A stretch of DNA of 26,564 bases from DATJLQ01 sp035509415 (lineage in GTDB: Bacteria; Pseudomonadota; Alphaproteobacteria; JACZXZ01): assembly GCA_035509415.1 (NCBI GenBank), contig DATJLQ010000162.1, positions 1-26,564 on the forward strand. The letters run 5' to 3'. Under the pieces are notes generated by a model. It ran no database searches and was not told the DNA's origin. It saw only the letters and a list, made by a program, of their open reading frames with translations. The translations under genes and the position numbers were made by a program. Each line of letters begins with the position of its first letter. Positions within the stretch are counted from its first letter, which is position 1. Below, piece after piece: positions 1 through 8,322 of this stretch.

Positions 1-2
1 CG

Positions 3-1757
3 TCAGATGTCGGCGTAGCTGTGGGTTTCGGCCGTCGCCCCCGGGTGCGTCACCGCCCCTTCCACCGCCGAGCCCACGGTCTGGGCGTATTTCCACAAGG
101 TGCCCGATTGGAAATCGTGGCGCCGCGGCTTCCAGCTCTTGCGCCGGCGCGCGAGCTCGTCCTTCGAGAGCTCGACCTCGAGAATCCCCTTGGCCGCGTC
201 CATGCGGATCTTGTCGCCGTCCTTGAGTAACGCGATCGGGCCGCCGACCGCCGCCTCCGGGCTGATATGCCCGACGCAGAAGCCGCGCGTGCCGCCCGAG
301 AAGCGGCCGTCGGTGATGAGCGCCACGGATTCGCCCAAGCCCTGGCCGTAGATGGCGCTCGTGGTCGAAAGCATCTCGCGCATGCCCGGCCCGCCCCTCG
401 GACCCTCGTAGCGGATCACCACCACGTCGCCCGGCTTGATTTTGCGCGCGAGCACCGCCTTGAGCGCGTCCTCCTCGCAGTCGAAGCAGCGGGCGGACCC
501 TGAGAATTTGAGCTGCTTCATGCCGGCGACCTTCACGATCGCTCCTTCGGGAGCGAGATTGCCCTTGAGGCCGACCACCCCGCCCGTGGGCGAGAGCGGC
601 TTCTTGGTCGAGTAGACCACGTCCTGGTTCTTCGGCACGACGACGCCCTTGAGGTTCTCGCCGACGCTCTTGCCCGTGACCGTGATGCAGTCGGCATGGA
701 GATAGCCGCCGTCGAGCAGCGCCTTCATCAGCACCGGCACGCCGCCCACGTCGTAAAGGTCCTTGGCGACGTACTTCCCACCGGGCTTCAGGTCCGCGAT
801 GTAGGGCGTGCGCCGAAACACCTTGACCACGTCGTCGAGGGTGAAGCGGATGCCCGCCTCGTGCGCGATCGCGGGCAGATGGAGCCCGGCATTGGTCGAC
901 CCGCCCGACGCCGCGACCACCGTCGCCGCGTTCTCGAGCGCCTTCAAGGTCACGATGTCGCGCGGCCGGAGCTGCCGCGCGATGAGGGACATCACCGCGC
1001 GCCCCGCCTCCTCGGCGAAGGAATCGCGGCTCTCATAGGCGGCCGGCGGCATGGCCGAGCCCGGGAGTGCGAGGCCGAGCGCCTCCGAGACGCAGGCCAT
1101 GGTGTTGGCGGTGAACTGGCCGCCGCAGGACCCGCCCGAGGGACAGGCCGCGCATTCGAGCTCGTGCAGCTCGGCGGCGGTCATCTTTCCCGCGGCGCGG
1201 GCCCCCACCCCCTCGAACACGTCGACGATGGTCACGTCCCGGCCCTGGAACTTTCCCGGCAGGATCGAGCCGCCATAAAGGAACACGGCCGGCACGTTCA
1301 AACGCAGCATCGCCATCATGATGCCCGGGAGCGACTTGTCGCAGCCCGCGATGCCGACCAGCCCGTCATAGCAATGGCCGCGCATGGTGAGCTCGACCGA
1401 ATCCGCGATCACCTCGCGGCTCACGAGAGAGGATTTCATGCCCGCATGGCCCATCGCGATGCCGTCGGTCACCGTGATGGTGGTGAATTCTCTCGGGCTT
1501 CCGCCGCCCGCCTTGACGCCCTGCTTCGCGACCTGGGCCTGGCGCGAGAGGGTGATGTTGCAGGGTGCCGCCTCGTTCCAGGTGGTCACCACGCCCACCA
1601 GCGGGCGCGCGATGTCGTCGGCGGTCATGCCCATCGCGTAATAGAAGGCGCGATGGGGCGCGCTCGTGTCGCCGACCGAGACGTGGCGGCTCGGCAGCTT
1701 CGACTTGTCGAACGCGGGCTTCGCCGCCGCTGCGGCGTTTTTCTTGGGCGCGGCCAT
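3..1757 (-). CDS. ilvD: Dihydroxy-acid dehydratase (IlvD)
   Basis: Catalyses the dehydration of 2,3-dihydroxy-isovalerate and 2,3-dihydroxy-3-methylvalerate, the penultimate cytosolic step of valine and isoleucine synthesis, using an Fe-S cluster and Mg2+. The protein is 584 aa, a normal length for IlvD. Cluster-ligand cysteines are visible at about C66 (NEAAPCN), C139 (AGCDKSLPG) and C211 (GGSCGGQF), with the DGRFSGGTRGF motif near the C-terminus and an end in HSYADI. I chose the ATG at 1757 because AGAGGAA lies about 6 nt upstream. An in-frame ATG at 1838 would add 27 residues of unlikely composition and has a poorer ribosome site. The stop lies at the left edge, so the gene is complete. 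No leader peptide or attenuator is visible upstream. The family call is firm. Confidence 0.96.
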   Translation of the reverse strand: MAAPKKNAAAAAKPAFDKSKLPSRHVSVGDTSAPHRAFYYAMGMTADDIARPLVGVVTTWNEAAPCNITLSRQAQVAKQGVKAGGGSPREFTTITVTDGIAMGHAGMKSSLVSREVIADSVELTMRGHCYDGLVGIAGCDKSLPGIMMAMLRLNVPAVFLYGGSILPGKFQGRDVTIVDVFEGVGARAAGKMTAAELHELECAACPSGGSCGGQFTANTMACVSEALGLALPGSAMPPAAYESRDSFAEEAGRAVMSLIARQLRPRDIVTLKALENAATVVAASGGSTNAGLHLPAIAHEAGIRFTLDDVVKVFRRTPYIADLKPGGKYVAKDLYDVGGVPVLMKALLDGGYLHADCITVTGKSVGENLKGVVVPKNQDVVYSTKKPLSPTGGVVGLKGNLAPEGAIVKVAGMKQLKFSGSARCFDCEEDALKAVLARKIKPGDVVVIRYEGPRGGPGMREMLSTTSAIYGQGLGESVALITDGRFSGGTRGFCVGHISPEAAVGGPIALLKDGDKIRMDAAKGILEVELSKDELARRRKSWKPRRHDFQSGTLWKYAQTVGSAVEGAVTHPGATAETHSYADI

Positions 1758-1872
1758 GGGCTTCCTCTCGCGGTTTATGGCTTGGTTGGCGTCAGCATAA
1801 TGGCCCTTAACGGCCTGTTCCAGCGCCAAAGTCGGCATGGGAGGAATGCGTCGCGGCCGTCCGGCCCCACGC

Positions 1873-2646
1873 TCACGGCTTCGGCGCGCTCACCATGTCC
1901 GGGGCTGCCGCGTTCGCGATCATCGCCGCCAGGAGCTCGGCGATGCAGCCATGGACGAAATCATCGTCGCGCCCCTGCTCCGCCTTGGTGCCGCCGGTCA
2001 CGTCGATCGCCCCGCTTTCCTCCCAATATTTCATGATTCCGTAGCGGTCGAAGAGCGGGGCCGCGTGATTCTGCGCGAGCCAACGCATGTAGTCCAGGTA
2101 GCGGCCGCTGTTGAGCGCGGTCGCGGTCACCGGGCTGTATTGCATGTTCATGAGGATCACGTCGGCGCCCATCGCCTTGAGCGCGTCGATGCCGTTGGAG
2201 AGCGTCTGGCCGAAGCTCGCGACGTCGATGCCGCGCACCGCATCCACCGTGCCGGTTTGCCAGATCACGAGGGCCGGCTTCTTGGCCGCGACTTCGCGCT
2301 TGAAGCGCCGCTCCATCTCGATCGCGAGCATGCCGCGGCGCGACAGATTGTCGATCGTGAATTGCGCTCCCGGAATGCGCGCCGCGAGATCGGTCGCGAG
2401 GCGCGCGGGATAGGCCTTGGCGAGCGAGCTCGCCCCCATCCCGGCCGACGAGCCCGAGCCCATCACGACGATCTCGACCGGTGCGCGCGCCTTGAGCCTG
2501 GCCGCGAGATTCGGCAACGGCGCGTCGTTGAAGTCGACCGACGCCGGCACGTCGCAGCTCGGCTTGGCCTTGGCGTCGTCCGCCGCCGCGGCTCCGGGAA
2601 GCGCCAAGGCGGCGAGACAGGCGGCGATCGCTAGGCGGTAACGCAT
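1873..2646 (-). CDS. Secreted SGNH/GDSL-type hydrolase
   Basis: A 257-aa exported protein with a clean Sec signal peptide (MRYRLAIAACLAALALPGAA, cut near AAA-DD). The mature part carries a block-I-like serine motif, VVMGSGSSAGMGAS, then an NLSRRG segment, a QTGTVDA segment, an N-rich MNMQYSP segment and a C-terminal DDDFVHG that could supply the Asp/His pair. This matches SGNH-fold esterases; the substrate is unknown. It follows opgC on the same strand, so it may edit periplasmic glucan substituents or another glycan (inference). The start at 2646 has GGGG about 9 nt upstream. A rival in-frame ATG at 2730 overlaps the opgC stop as ATGA and is preceded by GAGGAA. It would add 28 residues made of SRRSI/SRGSI-type repeats ahead of the signal peptide. 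Confidence 0.8.
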   Translation of the reverse strand: MRYRLAIAACLAALALPGAAAADDAKAKPSCDVPASVDFNDAPLPNLAARLKARAPVEIVVMGSGSSAGMGASSLAKAYPARLATDLAARIPGAQFTIDNLSRRGMLAIEMERRFKREVAAKKPALVIWQTGTVDAVRGIDVASFGQTLSNGIDALKAMGADVILMNMQYSPVTATALNSGRYLDYMRWLAQNHAAPLFDRYGIMKYWEESGAIDVTGGTKAEQGRDDDFVHGCIAELLAAMIANAAAPDMVSAPKP

Positions 2647-2666
2647 GGGCTTGCCCCTTGTTTTTT

Positions 2667-2741
2667 TCAGGCTGCCTCGACTCACGCTTCTTCGACTTAT
2701 GCTTCCTCGACTTATGCTTCTTCGACTCATGCTTCCTCGAC
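2667..2741 (-). repeat. Five 15-bp tandem units across the opgC stop codon
   Basis: Five units at 2727-2741, 2712-2726, 2697-2711, 2682-2696 and 2667-2681, read on the minus strand. The consensus is GTCGAGGAAGCATGA. In the opgC frame each reads V-E-E-A-stop (V-E-A-A-stop in the last), giving in-frame stops TGA, TAA, TAA, TGA, TGA at 15-nt steps. In the frame of the downstream SGNH gene they read S-R-R/G-S-I/V without a stop. The first unit holds GAGGAA four bases from the end of an ATG that overlaps the stop as ATGA. Confidence 0.95.
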
Positions 2742-4010
2742 CGGACTCGGCTTCGCGCTTGCGCCGCGCGCGGCCTCGCGGTTGGCCCGGCGGTACCAGG
2801 TCAGGAGATAGGCGAGCGCGATCATGAGCCCGATGCCGGCGATCGAGACCAGGATCTGCATGGCGAGGCTGTCGCTGTATTCGACCAGGAAGAAATGGCC
2901 GGTGAAGGACAGCATGATGCCGAAGCAGAACACGTAGAGCGACTGCTGGCCGCAGCGGATCACCGGACGCGAAACGCGCCACTGGAGGAACGGCGTGTCG
3001 GCCGCGACCAGCATCACGGTGAGATATGCGAGGGCGAGGAAATGCAACAGGCGCAAGGGATCGAGGTCGGTCTTGCTGATCGGGTAGATGAGCTGTCCGA
3101 GCCAGTTCGGAATCGGCGGCGCGAGCTGCGGCAAATCCCAGCTCAGGACCAGGAGGAACGCCGCCACGAGATAGAGGCCCGAGAGCCACTCGAGCCAGGG
3201 CCAGCGCGGCACGACGCTCACCGGCGATCCGTGCACGCGCCCGAACAGCGCGCCCAGGATGAACAGGAATTGCCAGGCGAGCGGGTTGAAGAACCAGTCG
3301 TTGCCCTCGGGATAGCCCGGCAGATTGAAATGGGTCGCCTGGATGAAGCCATAGAGAAAGGCCGAAATCGCAAGCACCACGACCGGCCGCCGCTCGAGCC
3401 CCCAGAGGATCGCCGGGAACGCGAGCAGGAGCACGATGTAGAGCGGCAGGATGTCGAGGTTCGCGGGCCGGAACATGAGGAGAAGCGCCGGCACCAGCGT
3501 GTTGTTCGGGTCCTCGAGGAAATGCACGACTTGCATCTCCTCGGCGAACATCGGGTTGTTGAAATGGGCCGAGATGTAGGCGATCTGCGCGGTGAAGATG
3601 AAGAACAGGAAAATGTGCGCGACATAGAGCTGCCAGCAGCGGCGCCAGATGCGCGCGGTCGCGAGCCGGAAGCCGTGCCGGCGCATGGCCCCGCCATAGG
3701 CCAGCGCCGCGGCATAGCCCGAGATGAACACGAACATCTCGGCCGCGTCGCTGAAGCCGATGTTGCGGATGGTGATCCAGTTGACGAGGTTCGACGGGAT
3801 ATGGTCGAGGAAGATGAAGAACAGCGCGAGGCCGCGGAAGAAATCGAGGCGCAGGTCGCGCCCGCCCGTGGGCATGAGCGCCGCCGGGTCGACCGTGAAA
3901 AGCGCCTTGAGCGACCAGCCTTTGGCGAGCTTGACTCGGGCGAGTTTGACTCGGGCGAGCTTGACTCGGGCGAGTTGGACTCGGGCGAGTTGGACCGGGG
4001 GCAGTCTCAT
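2727..4010 (-). CDS. opgC: OpgC-like integral membrane protein
   Basis: A 427-aa polytopic membrane protein with about ten hydrophobic segments and the OpgC_C hallmarks: GGRDLRLDFFRGLALFFIFLDH near residues 49-70, then ISGY, HIFLFFIF, a NLDILPLYIVLLL segment and a C-terminal YPISKTDLDPLRLLHFLALAY. OpgC proteins transfer succinyl or similar groups onto osmoregulated periplasmic glucans at the inner membrane. The exact substituent here cannot be told. Residues 6-30 are five copies of a 5-residue repeat (VQLAR or VKLAR), and the stop lies in a second 15-bp repeat array. No good ribosome site precedes the ATG at 4010 or the internal Met46, so the start is uncertain. The core fold would begin just after Met46, so the repeats could be an untranslated leader. 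It is probably co-transcribed with the SGNH hydrolase. Confidence 0.85.
   Translation of the reverse strand: MRLPPVQLARVQLARVKLARVKLARVKLAKGWSLKALFTVDPAALMPTGGRDLRLDFFRGLALFFIFLDHIPSNLVNWITIRNIGFSDAAEMFVFISGYAAALAYGGAMRRHGFRLATARIWRRCWQLYVAHIFLFFIFTAQIAYISAHFNNPMFAEEMQVVHFLEDPNNTLVPALLLMFRPANLDILPLYIVLLLAFPAILWGLERRPVVVLAISAFLYGFIQATHFNLPGYPEGNDWFFNPLAWQFLFILGALFGRVHGSPVSVVPRWPWLEWLSGLYLVAAFLLVLSWDLPQLAPPIPNWLGQLIYPISKTDLDPLRLLHFLALAYLTVMLVAADTPFLQWRVSRPVIRCGQQSLYVFCFGIMLSFTGHFFLVEYSDSLAMQILVSIAGIGLMIALAYLLTWYRRANREAARGASAKPSPVEEA
3924..3998 (-). repeat. Five 15-bp tandem units in the 5' end of opgC
   Basis: Five contiguous 15-bp units at 3924-3938, 3939-3953, 3954-3968, 3969-3983 and 3984-3998, plus-strand consensus GGCGAGCTTGACTCG. 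In the opgC frame they encode V-Q/K-L-A-R repeats. Differences between units are single bases. The array has the same period and copy number as the array at the other end of the gene. Confidence 0.95.
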
Positions 4011-4092
4011 GGCGCGAGCATACTAGACTGCGCGCCCGGGCCATAGGGCGCGCGCGCCGCGGATGATCGCCGGGCTCGGGAGCCGTCGCGCG

Positions 4093-6771
4093 TCACGCGC
4101 CCGCGAGCCGCTCCAAGGCTTCGGCGAGCTTCGAGCGCGCCGCCGCGGCCTCCTGGAGACGCTCGCGCTGCTCCTCGACCACTTCCTCCGGCGCGCGCGC
4201 GACGAAGTCGGCATTGGCGAGCTTCTTCTCGATCTTGCCGATCTCGCCCTCGAGACGCGCGAGCTCCTTCTCGAGGCGTCCCCGCTCCTTTTCGAGGTCG
4301 ATCACGCCCGCGAGCGGGAGGATCAGCGTCGCCTCGTCGACCAGGATCTGCACGGCACCCTTGGACGCCGCGCGCGTCGTGTGGCTCACGCCCGATAGGC
4401 GCGCGAGGCGCTGGACCAGCTCGCCATAGGCGCCGAGGCGCGTCTTCGTGGCCGGCCCCGCGCCCGCGACCTCGAGGGCGACGAGGGCCGCCGGCGGCAC
4501 GTTCATCTCGGCGCGCACCGAACGGATTTCGGAGACGACGCGCACGACCCAATTGATCTCGTCGCGCGCGGCGGCGTCGACATAGTCCGCGCCCAGCTCG
4601 GGCCAAGATGCGGCGATGAGCCTCGTCCCGCCGCGGGGTGCTGTCTGCTCGTAGAGCTCCTCGGTGATGAAGGGCACCAACGGATGGAGATAATGGATGA
4701 GCCGGTCGAGCACCCAGGCGGCCGTGGCGCGCGTCTCGGCCTGGGCCACCGCGGCAGCACCCGTCAAGATCGGTTTCGCGAGCTCGATGTACCAATCGCA
4801 GAAGAGGTTCCAGGTGAAGCGGTAGAGCGCGTTCGCCGCGTCGTTGAACTTATACTCCTCGAGCGCCGCCGCGACGCGCTGCCCCGTCTCGGCGAGCTCG
4901 CTCACGATCCAGCGGTTGATCGTCTCCTTGGCCTGGCGCGGATCGAAACTCGGATCGAGCGCGCAGCCGTTCATTTCCGCGAAGCGCGCGGCGTTCCACA
5001 GCTTGGTGCAGAAATTGCGGTTGCCCTCGATGCGGCCCTCGGAGAGCTTGATGTCGCGTCCCTGGGCCGCGAGGGCCGCGAGCGTGAAGCGCAACGCGTC
5101 GCAGCCGTAGGACTCGATGAGGTCGACCGGGTCCATCACGTTGCCCTTCGACTTCGACATTTTCTGCCCGCGCTCGTCGCGCACGAGCGCGTGAATATAG
5201 ACGTCGCGGAACGGCACCGATTCCCCGAGCGGCTTCGCTCCGGCCTCGCCCATGAAATGGATGCCCATCATCATCATGCGCGCGACCCAGAAGAACAGAA
5301 TGTCGAAGCCGGTCACCAGCACGTCGCCCGGGTAATAGCGCGCAAGCTCGGGCGTCGCCGCGGGCCAGCCCAAGGTCGAGAAGGGCCAAAGCGCCGACGA
5401 GAACCAGGTGTCGAGCACGTCCTCGTCGCGTTTCAATTCGACCGCATGGCCGAAATGGCGCTCGGCCGCCGCGTACGCCTCCGCCTCGGTCATCTCGACG
5501 AAGATCATGCCGTCGGGCGCGTACCAGGCGGGCACCTGATGGCCCCACCAGATCTGGCGCGACACGCACCAGGGCTGGATATTGTTCATCCACTCGAAAT
5601 AGACCGTCTCCCATTGCGCCGGCACGATGCGCGTATGGCCGCGCTTCACCGCCTCGATCGCGGGCTCGGCGAGCTTCTTCGCGTTGACGAACCACTGGTC
5701 GGTGAGCCAAGGCTCGACCACGACGCCCGAGCGGTCGCCATAGGGCAGCATCATCGCGTGGTCCTCGACCTTGTCGAGGAAGCCGAGCGCCTCCATCTCG
5801 GCGACGATCTTGGCGCGCGCGGCCTCGCGCGAGAGACGCAGATACGCCGCGGGCGCGTTCTCGTTCACATGGGCGTTGCGGTCGAAGATGTTGACCATCT
5901 CGAGGCCGTGGCGCTTGCCGACCTCGAAGTCGTTGAAGTCGTGCGCGGGCGTGATCTTGACGGCGCCGCTTCCCTGCGCCGGGTCGGCGTGGAGATCGGC
6001 CACGATCCTGAGGCGCCGGCCGGTGATGGGCTGGATCGCGGTACGCCCCACGAATTCCCTGTAGCGCTCGTCCTCCGGATGCACGGCCACACCCGTATCG
6101 CCGAGCATGGTTTCGGGGCGCGTGGTCGCGACCGTGATGAAAAGGTCCTTCGCACCCTCGATCGGGTACTTGAAATGCCACAGCTTGCCCTTGACCTCGC
6201 GCGACTGGACCTCGAGGTCCGAGATCGCGGTGTGCAGCTTCGGGTCCCAGTTCACCAGCCGCTTGTCGCGGTAGATGAGGCCCTGCTTGTAGAGATCGAC
6301 GAACACCTTGCGCACCGCGAGCGAAAGGCCCTCGTCCATGGTGAAGCGCTCGCGGCTCCAATCGGCCGACGCACCCAGGCGCCGGAGCTGGCGCAAGATG
6401 GTGCCGCCCGATTCCGCCTTCCATTCCCACACGCGCTCGAGGAATTTGGCGCGCCCGAGGCCGTAGCGCGTCTCGCCCTTGGCCTCCATCCGGCGCTCGA
6501 CCACCATCTGGGTCGCGATGCCCGCGTGGTCCGTGCCCGGCTGCCAGAGCGCGTCGCGCCCGCGCATGCGGTGATAGCGGATGAGGATGTCCTGGAGCGT
6601 GAAGGTGAGCGCGTGGCCCATATGCAGGCTGCCCGTGACGTTGGGCGGCGGCATCATGATCGTGTAGGGCCGCTTTTGCGCGCGCGCGTCGGCGCGGAAG
6701 GCGCCTTCGCGCTCCCAGCGCTCGTAATGCTTCGCTTCGACGTCGCTCGGTCGGTAAGCCTTGTCCAACAT
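4093..6771 (-). CDS. valS: Valine--tRNA ligase (ValRS)
   Basis: Charges tRNA-Val with valine in the cytosol. The 892-aa protein shows the whole class-Ia architecture: the HIGH-type motif in PNVTGSLHMGHAL (HMGH at 50-53); an editing (CP1) domain around 200-350 with TTRPETMLGDTGVAVHPED; the WCVSRQIWWGHQVPAW block near 401-416; KMSKS at 537-541; an anticodon-binding region; and a C-terminal coiled-coil arm of alternating E/K/R and L (about 825-892). Length and order are normal. The start at 6771 gives MLDKAYRPSD, the usual N-terminus; the ribosome site is weak. The gene follows tolC after 92 bp that hold no gene. No T-box or other leader is visible. Confidence 0.98.
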   Translation of the reverse strand: MLDKAYRPSDVEAKHYERWEREGAFRADARAQKRPYTIMMPPPNVTGSLHMGHALTFTLQDILIRYHRMRGRDALWQPGTDHAGIATQMVVERRMEAKGETRYGLGRAKFLERVWEWKAESGGTILRQLRRLGASADWSRERFTMDEGLSLAVRKVFVDLYKQGLIYRDKRLVNWDPKLHTAISDLEVQSREVKGKLWHFKYPIEGAKDLFITVATTRPETMLGDTGVAVHPEDERYREFVGRTAIQPITGRRLRIVADLHADPAQGSGAVKITPAHDFNDFEVGKRHGLEMVNIFDRNAHVNENAPAAYLRLSREAARAKIVAEMEALGFLDKVEDHAMMLPYGDRSGVVVEPWLTDQWFVNAKKLAEPAIEAVKRGHTRIVPAQWETVYFEWMNNIQPWCVSRQIWWGHQVPAWYAPDGMIFVEMTEAEAYAAAERHFGHAVELKRDEDVLDTWFSSALWPFSTLGWPAATPELARYYPGDVLVTGFDILFFWVARMMMMGIHFMGEAGAKPLGESVPFRDVYIHALVRDERGQKMSKSKGNVMDPVDLIESYGCDALRFTLAALAAQGRDIKLSEGRIEGNRNFCTKLWNAARFAEMNGCALDPSFDPRQAKETINRWIVSELAETGQRVAAALEEYKFNDAANALYRFTWNLFCDWYIELAKPILTGAAAVAQAETRATAAWVLDRLIHYLHPLVPFITEELYEQTAPRGGTRLIAASWPELGADYVDAAARDEINWVVRVVSEIRSVRAEMNVPPAALVALEVAGAGPATKTRLGAYGELVQRLARLSGVSHTTRAASKGAVQILVDEATLILPLAGVIDLEKERGRLEKELARLEGEIGKIEKKLANADFVARAPEEVVEEQRERLQEAAAARSKLAEALERLAGA

Positions 6772-6863
6772 GTCGGTTTCGATCGCGTTTCGGGCGCTGC
6801 GCGGGACGCTCGTCCGCGCCTCGGGGGGTCAAAATAACGGGGAATTCCGACGCGCGCGAGCCG

Positions 6864-8297
6864 TTATTGCGCGGGCTTCGAGCCGCCCGTGGCGCCGCTC
6901 TCGGAGTCGGTGCCGATCAGCTGGCCGAAGTCGAACCAGCGGTCGCGCACGTCCTTGTAGTGAACGCTCGGGTCGAAATACTCGACCGGCAGCTTGCGGT
7001 CGCGCGCGGTGAGCTTGCCGATCGCGGCCAGGAGATCGTAGCCCGCGCGGATTTCGTCGTGATGGGATTGGGTGTAGTCGACGCGCGCGGTCAGGAGCGC
7101 CTGCTGCGCGTTGAGGATGTCGAGCACGGTGCGCAGGCCCGCGCGTTGCTCCTGCTCGGTGCCATCGAGCGCCACCTCGTCGGCCTTGATCTGGTCGCCA
7201 TAGGAGGCGAGCTGGGCGCGCGCACTCTGGAGCGTCTGCCAGGCGATCGTGGCGTTCTGGATCGCGGTGCGCCGCGCCTGATCGAGCTGGAGGCGGCGCT
7301 GGCTCACCGCGTCCTTCGCCTGGCGCACCTCGGATTCGACCAGGCCGCCGGTGTAGATCGGCATCGAGAGCACGGCGAGGATTTCGGACGTCTCGGTGAA
7401 ATCGTCGGGCGTCGAGAGGTCCTCGCCCTTCTGCGCGAGGCCCTGGAGATAGATTTGCGGCAGGAAGCCCGAGAACTGGACCTTGACCGTCTGGACCGCC
7501 TGGCGCTCGTTGAAGTCGGCGTTCACGACGTCGGGGTTCTGGTGTTGCGCAAGGGTAATCGATTCCGCTTCCGTGCCGGGCAGGCCCGCGGGCTCGCCCG
7601 GGTCGGTGAGCTGGCCCGGCTGGGCGCCGATCACGTTGAAGTAGGCCGCGCGCGCGATGTTCAGCTGGTTCGCCGCCGCCTCGCGGCCGGCCTTCGCGCT
7701 CGAGACCGCGGCCTCGGCCTGGGACACGTCGGTGCGCGTCACGGTGCCGGCCTTGAACTCGTCCTGGGTCGCCTCGAGCTGCTTCTCGAGCACCTGGACG
7801 TTGTTGTCGTTGAGGGCCAGCACCGCCTCGTCCTGCACCACGTCGACATAGGCGCCCGCCGCCTCGTCGAGCACGGTCCCCTCGACCGACTGAAGGTGTG
7901 CGCGCTCGGCAAACACCGCGTCGTCGGCCGCCTCGGTCTGGGCGCCGATGCGGCCGCCGGTATAGAGGTTCTGCTTCACCGTGATGGCGCCGGTGCGGGT
8001 CCAGTAGGTGGTCGCGGGCTCGCCCGAGCTGCGCGGCACCTGGTTGAGCCACTCGCGCCCGCCATTGCCGCTTACGGTCACGGTCGGACGCCAGCCCGAG
8101 AGCGCCTGGGCGACGCCCTCGTCCTGCCCGCGTAGCGCCGCGCGCTCGGCCGCGAGGGTGGGATTGCTTTGATACGCGAGGGCGAGCGCGTCGGTGAGGC
8201 TTTGGGCGCGCGCGGGTCCCGCGCCGAGCGTCGACACGACGAGCGCCGAAATCCCGATCGGGAGAAGCGATTTCAAGGTTGCGCGCGTTCGCGCCAT
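6864..8297 (-). CDS. tolC: TolC-family outer-membrane efflux/secretion channel
   Basis: A 477-aa outer-membrane factor of tripartite efflux pumps or type I secretion systems. A signal peptide (MARTRATLKSLLPIGISALVVSTLGAGPARA) is followed by the typical start of the mature protein, QSLTDALALAYQSNPTLAAERAALRGQDE. The rest is the long alpha-helical tunnel composition with the family segments TVKQNLYTGGRIGAQTEAA, SMPIYTGGLVESEVRQAKD and AGLRTVLDILNAQQALLTARVDY, matching the TolC/TIGR01844 type. The ATG at 8297 has GAGG about 9 nt upstream; an earlier in-frame start would add 27 Arg/Ala-rich residues before the signal peptide and is rejected. The pump partners are not in the window. It probably shares a transcript with the upstream pcm-like gene, 25 bp away. 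Confidence 0.94.
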   Translation of the reverse strand: MARTRATLKSLLPIGISALVVSTLGAGPARAQSLTDALALAYQSNPTLAAERAALRGQDEGVAQALSGWRPTVTVSGNGGREWLNQVPRSSGEPATTYWTRTGAITVKQNLYTGGRIGAQTEAADDAVFAERAHLQSVEGTVLDEAAGAYVDVVQDEAVLALNDNNVQVLEKQLEATQDEFKAGTVTRTDVSQAEAAVSSAKAGREAAANQLNIARAAYFNVIGAQPGQLTDPGEPAGLPGTEAESITLAQHQNPDVVNADFNERQAVQTVKVQFSGFLPQIYLQGLAQKGEDLSTPDDFTETSEILAVLSMPIYTGGLVESEVRQAKDAVSQRRLQLDQARRTAIQNATIAWQTLQSARAQLASYGDQIKADEVALDGTEQEQRAGLRTVLDILNAQQALLTARVDYTQSHHDEIRAGYDLLAAIGKLTARDRKLPVEYFDPSVHYKDVRDRWFDFGQLIGTDSESGATGGSKPAQ

Positions 8298-8322
8298 GGG
8301 TCCGACCTCGCCGCGCGTCGCG

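Noticed and set aside
696..2036. 446-codon open frame on the plus strand opposite ilvD
   Set aside because: It mirrors ilvD codons in GC-rich DNA, is rich in Arg/His, and matches no fold. ilvD is certain.
2731..4044. Reading the SGNH hydrolase as a 723-residue fusion extending through opgC
   Set aside because: The extension is a Pro/Arg-rich alternative reading of opgC. Only the 2730 or 2646 starts are realistic.
4684..6837. 717-codon open frame opposite valS, and a 660-codon frame on the same strand as valS
   Set aside because: Both are shadows of valS caused by high GC at third positions; their composition is Arg/His/Asp-rich without motifs.
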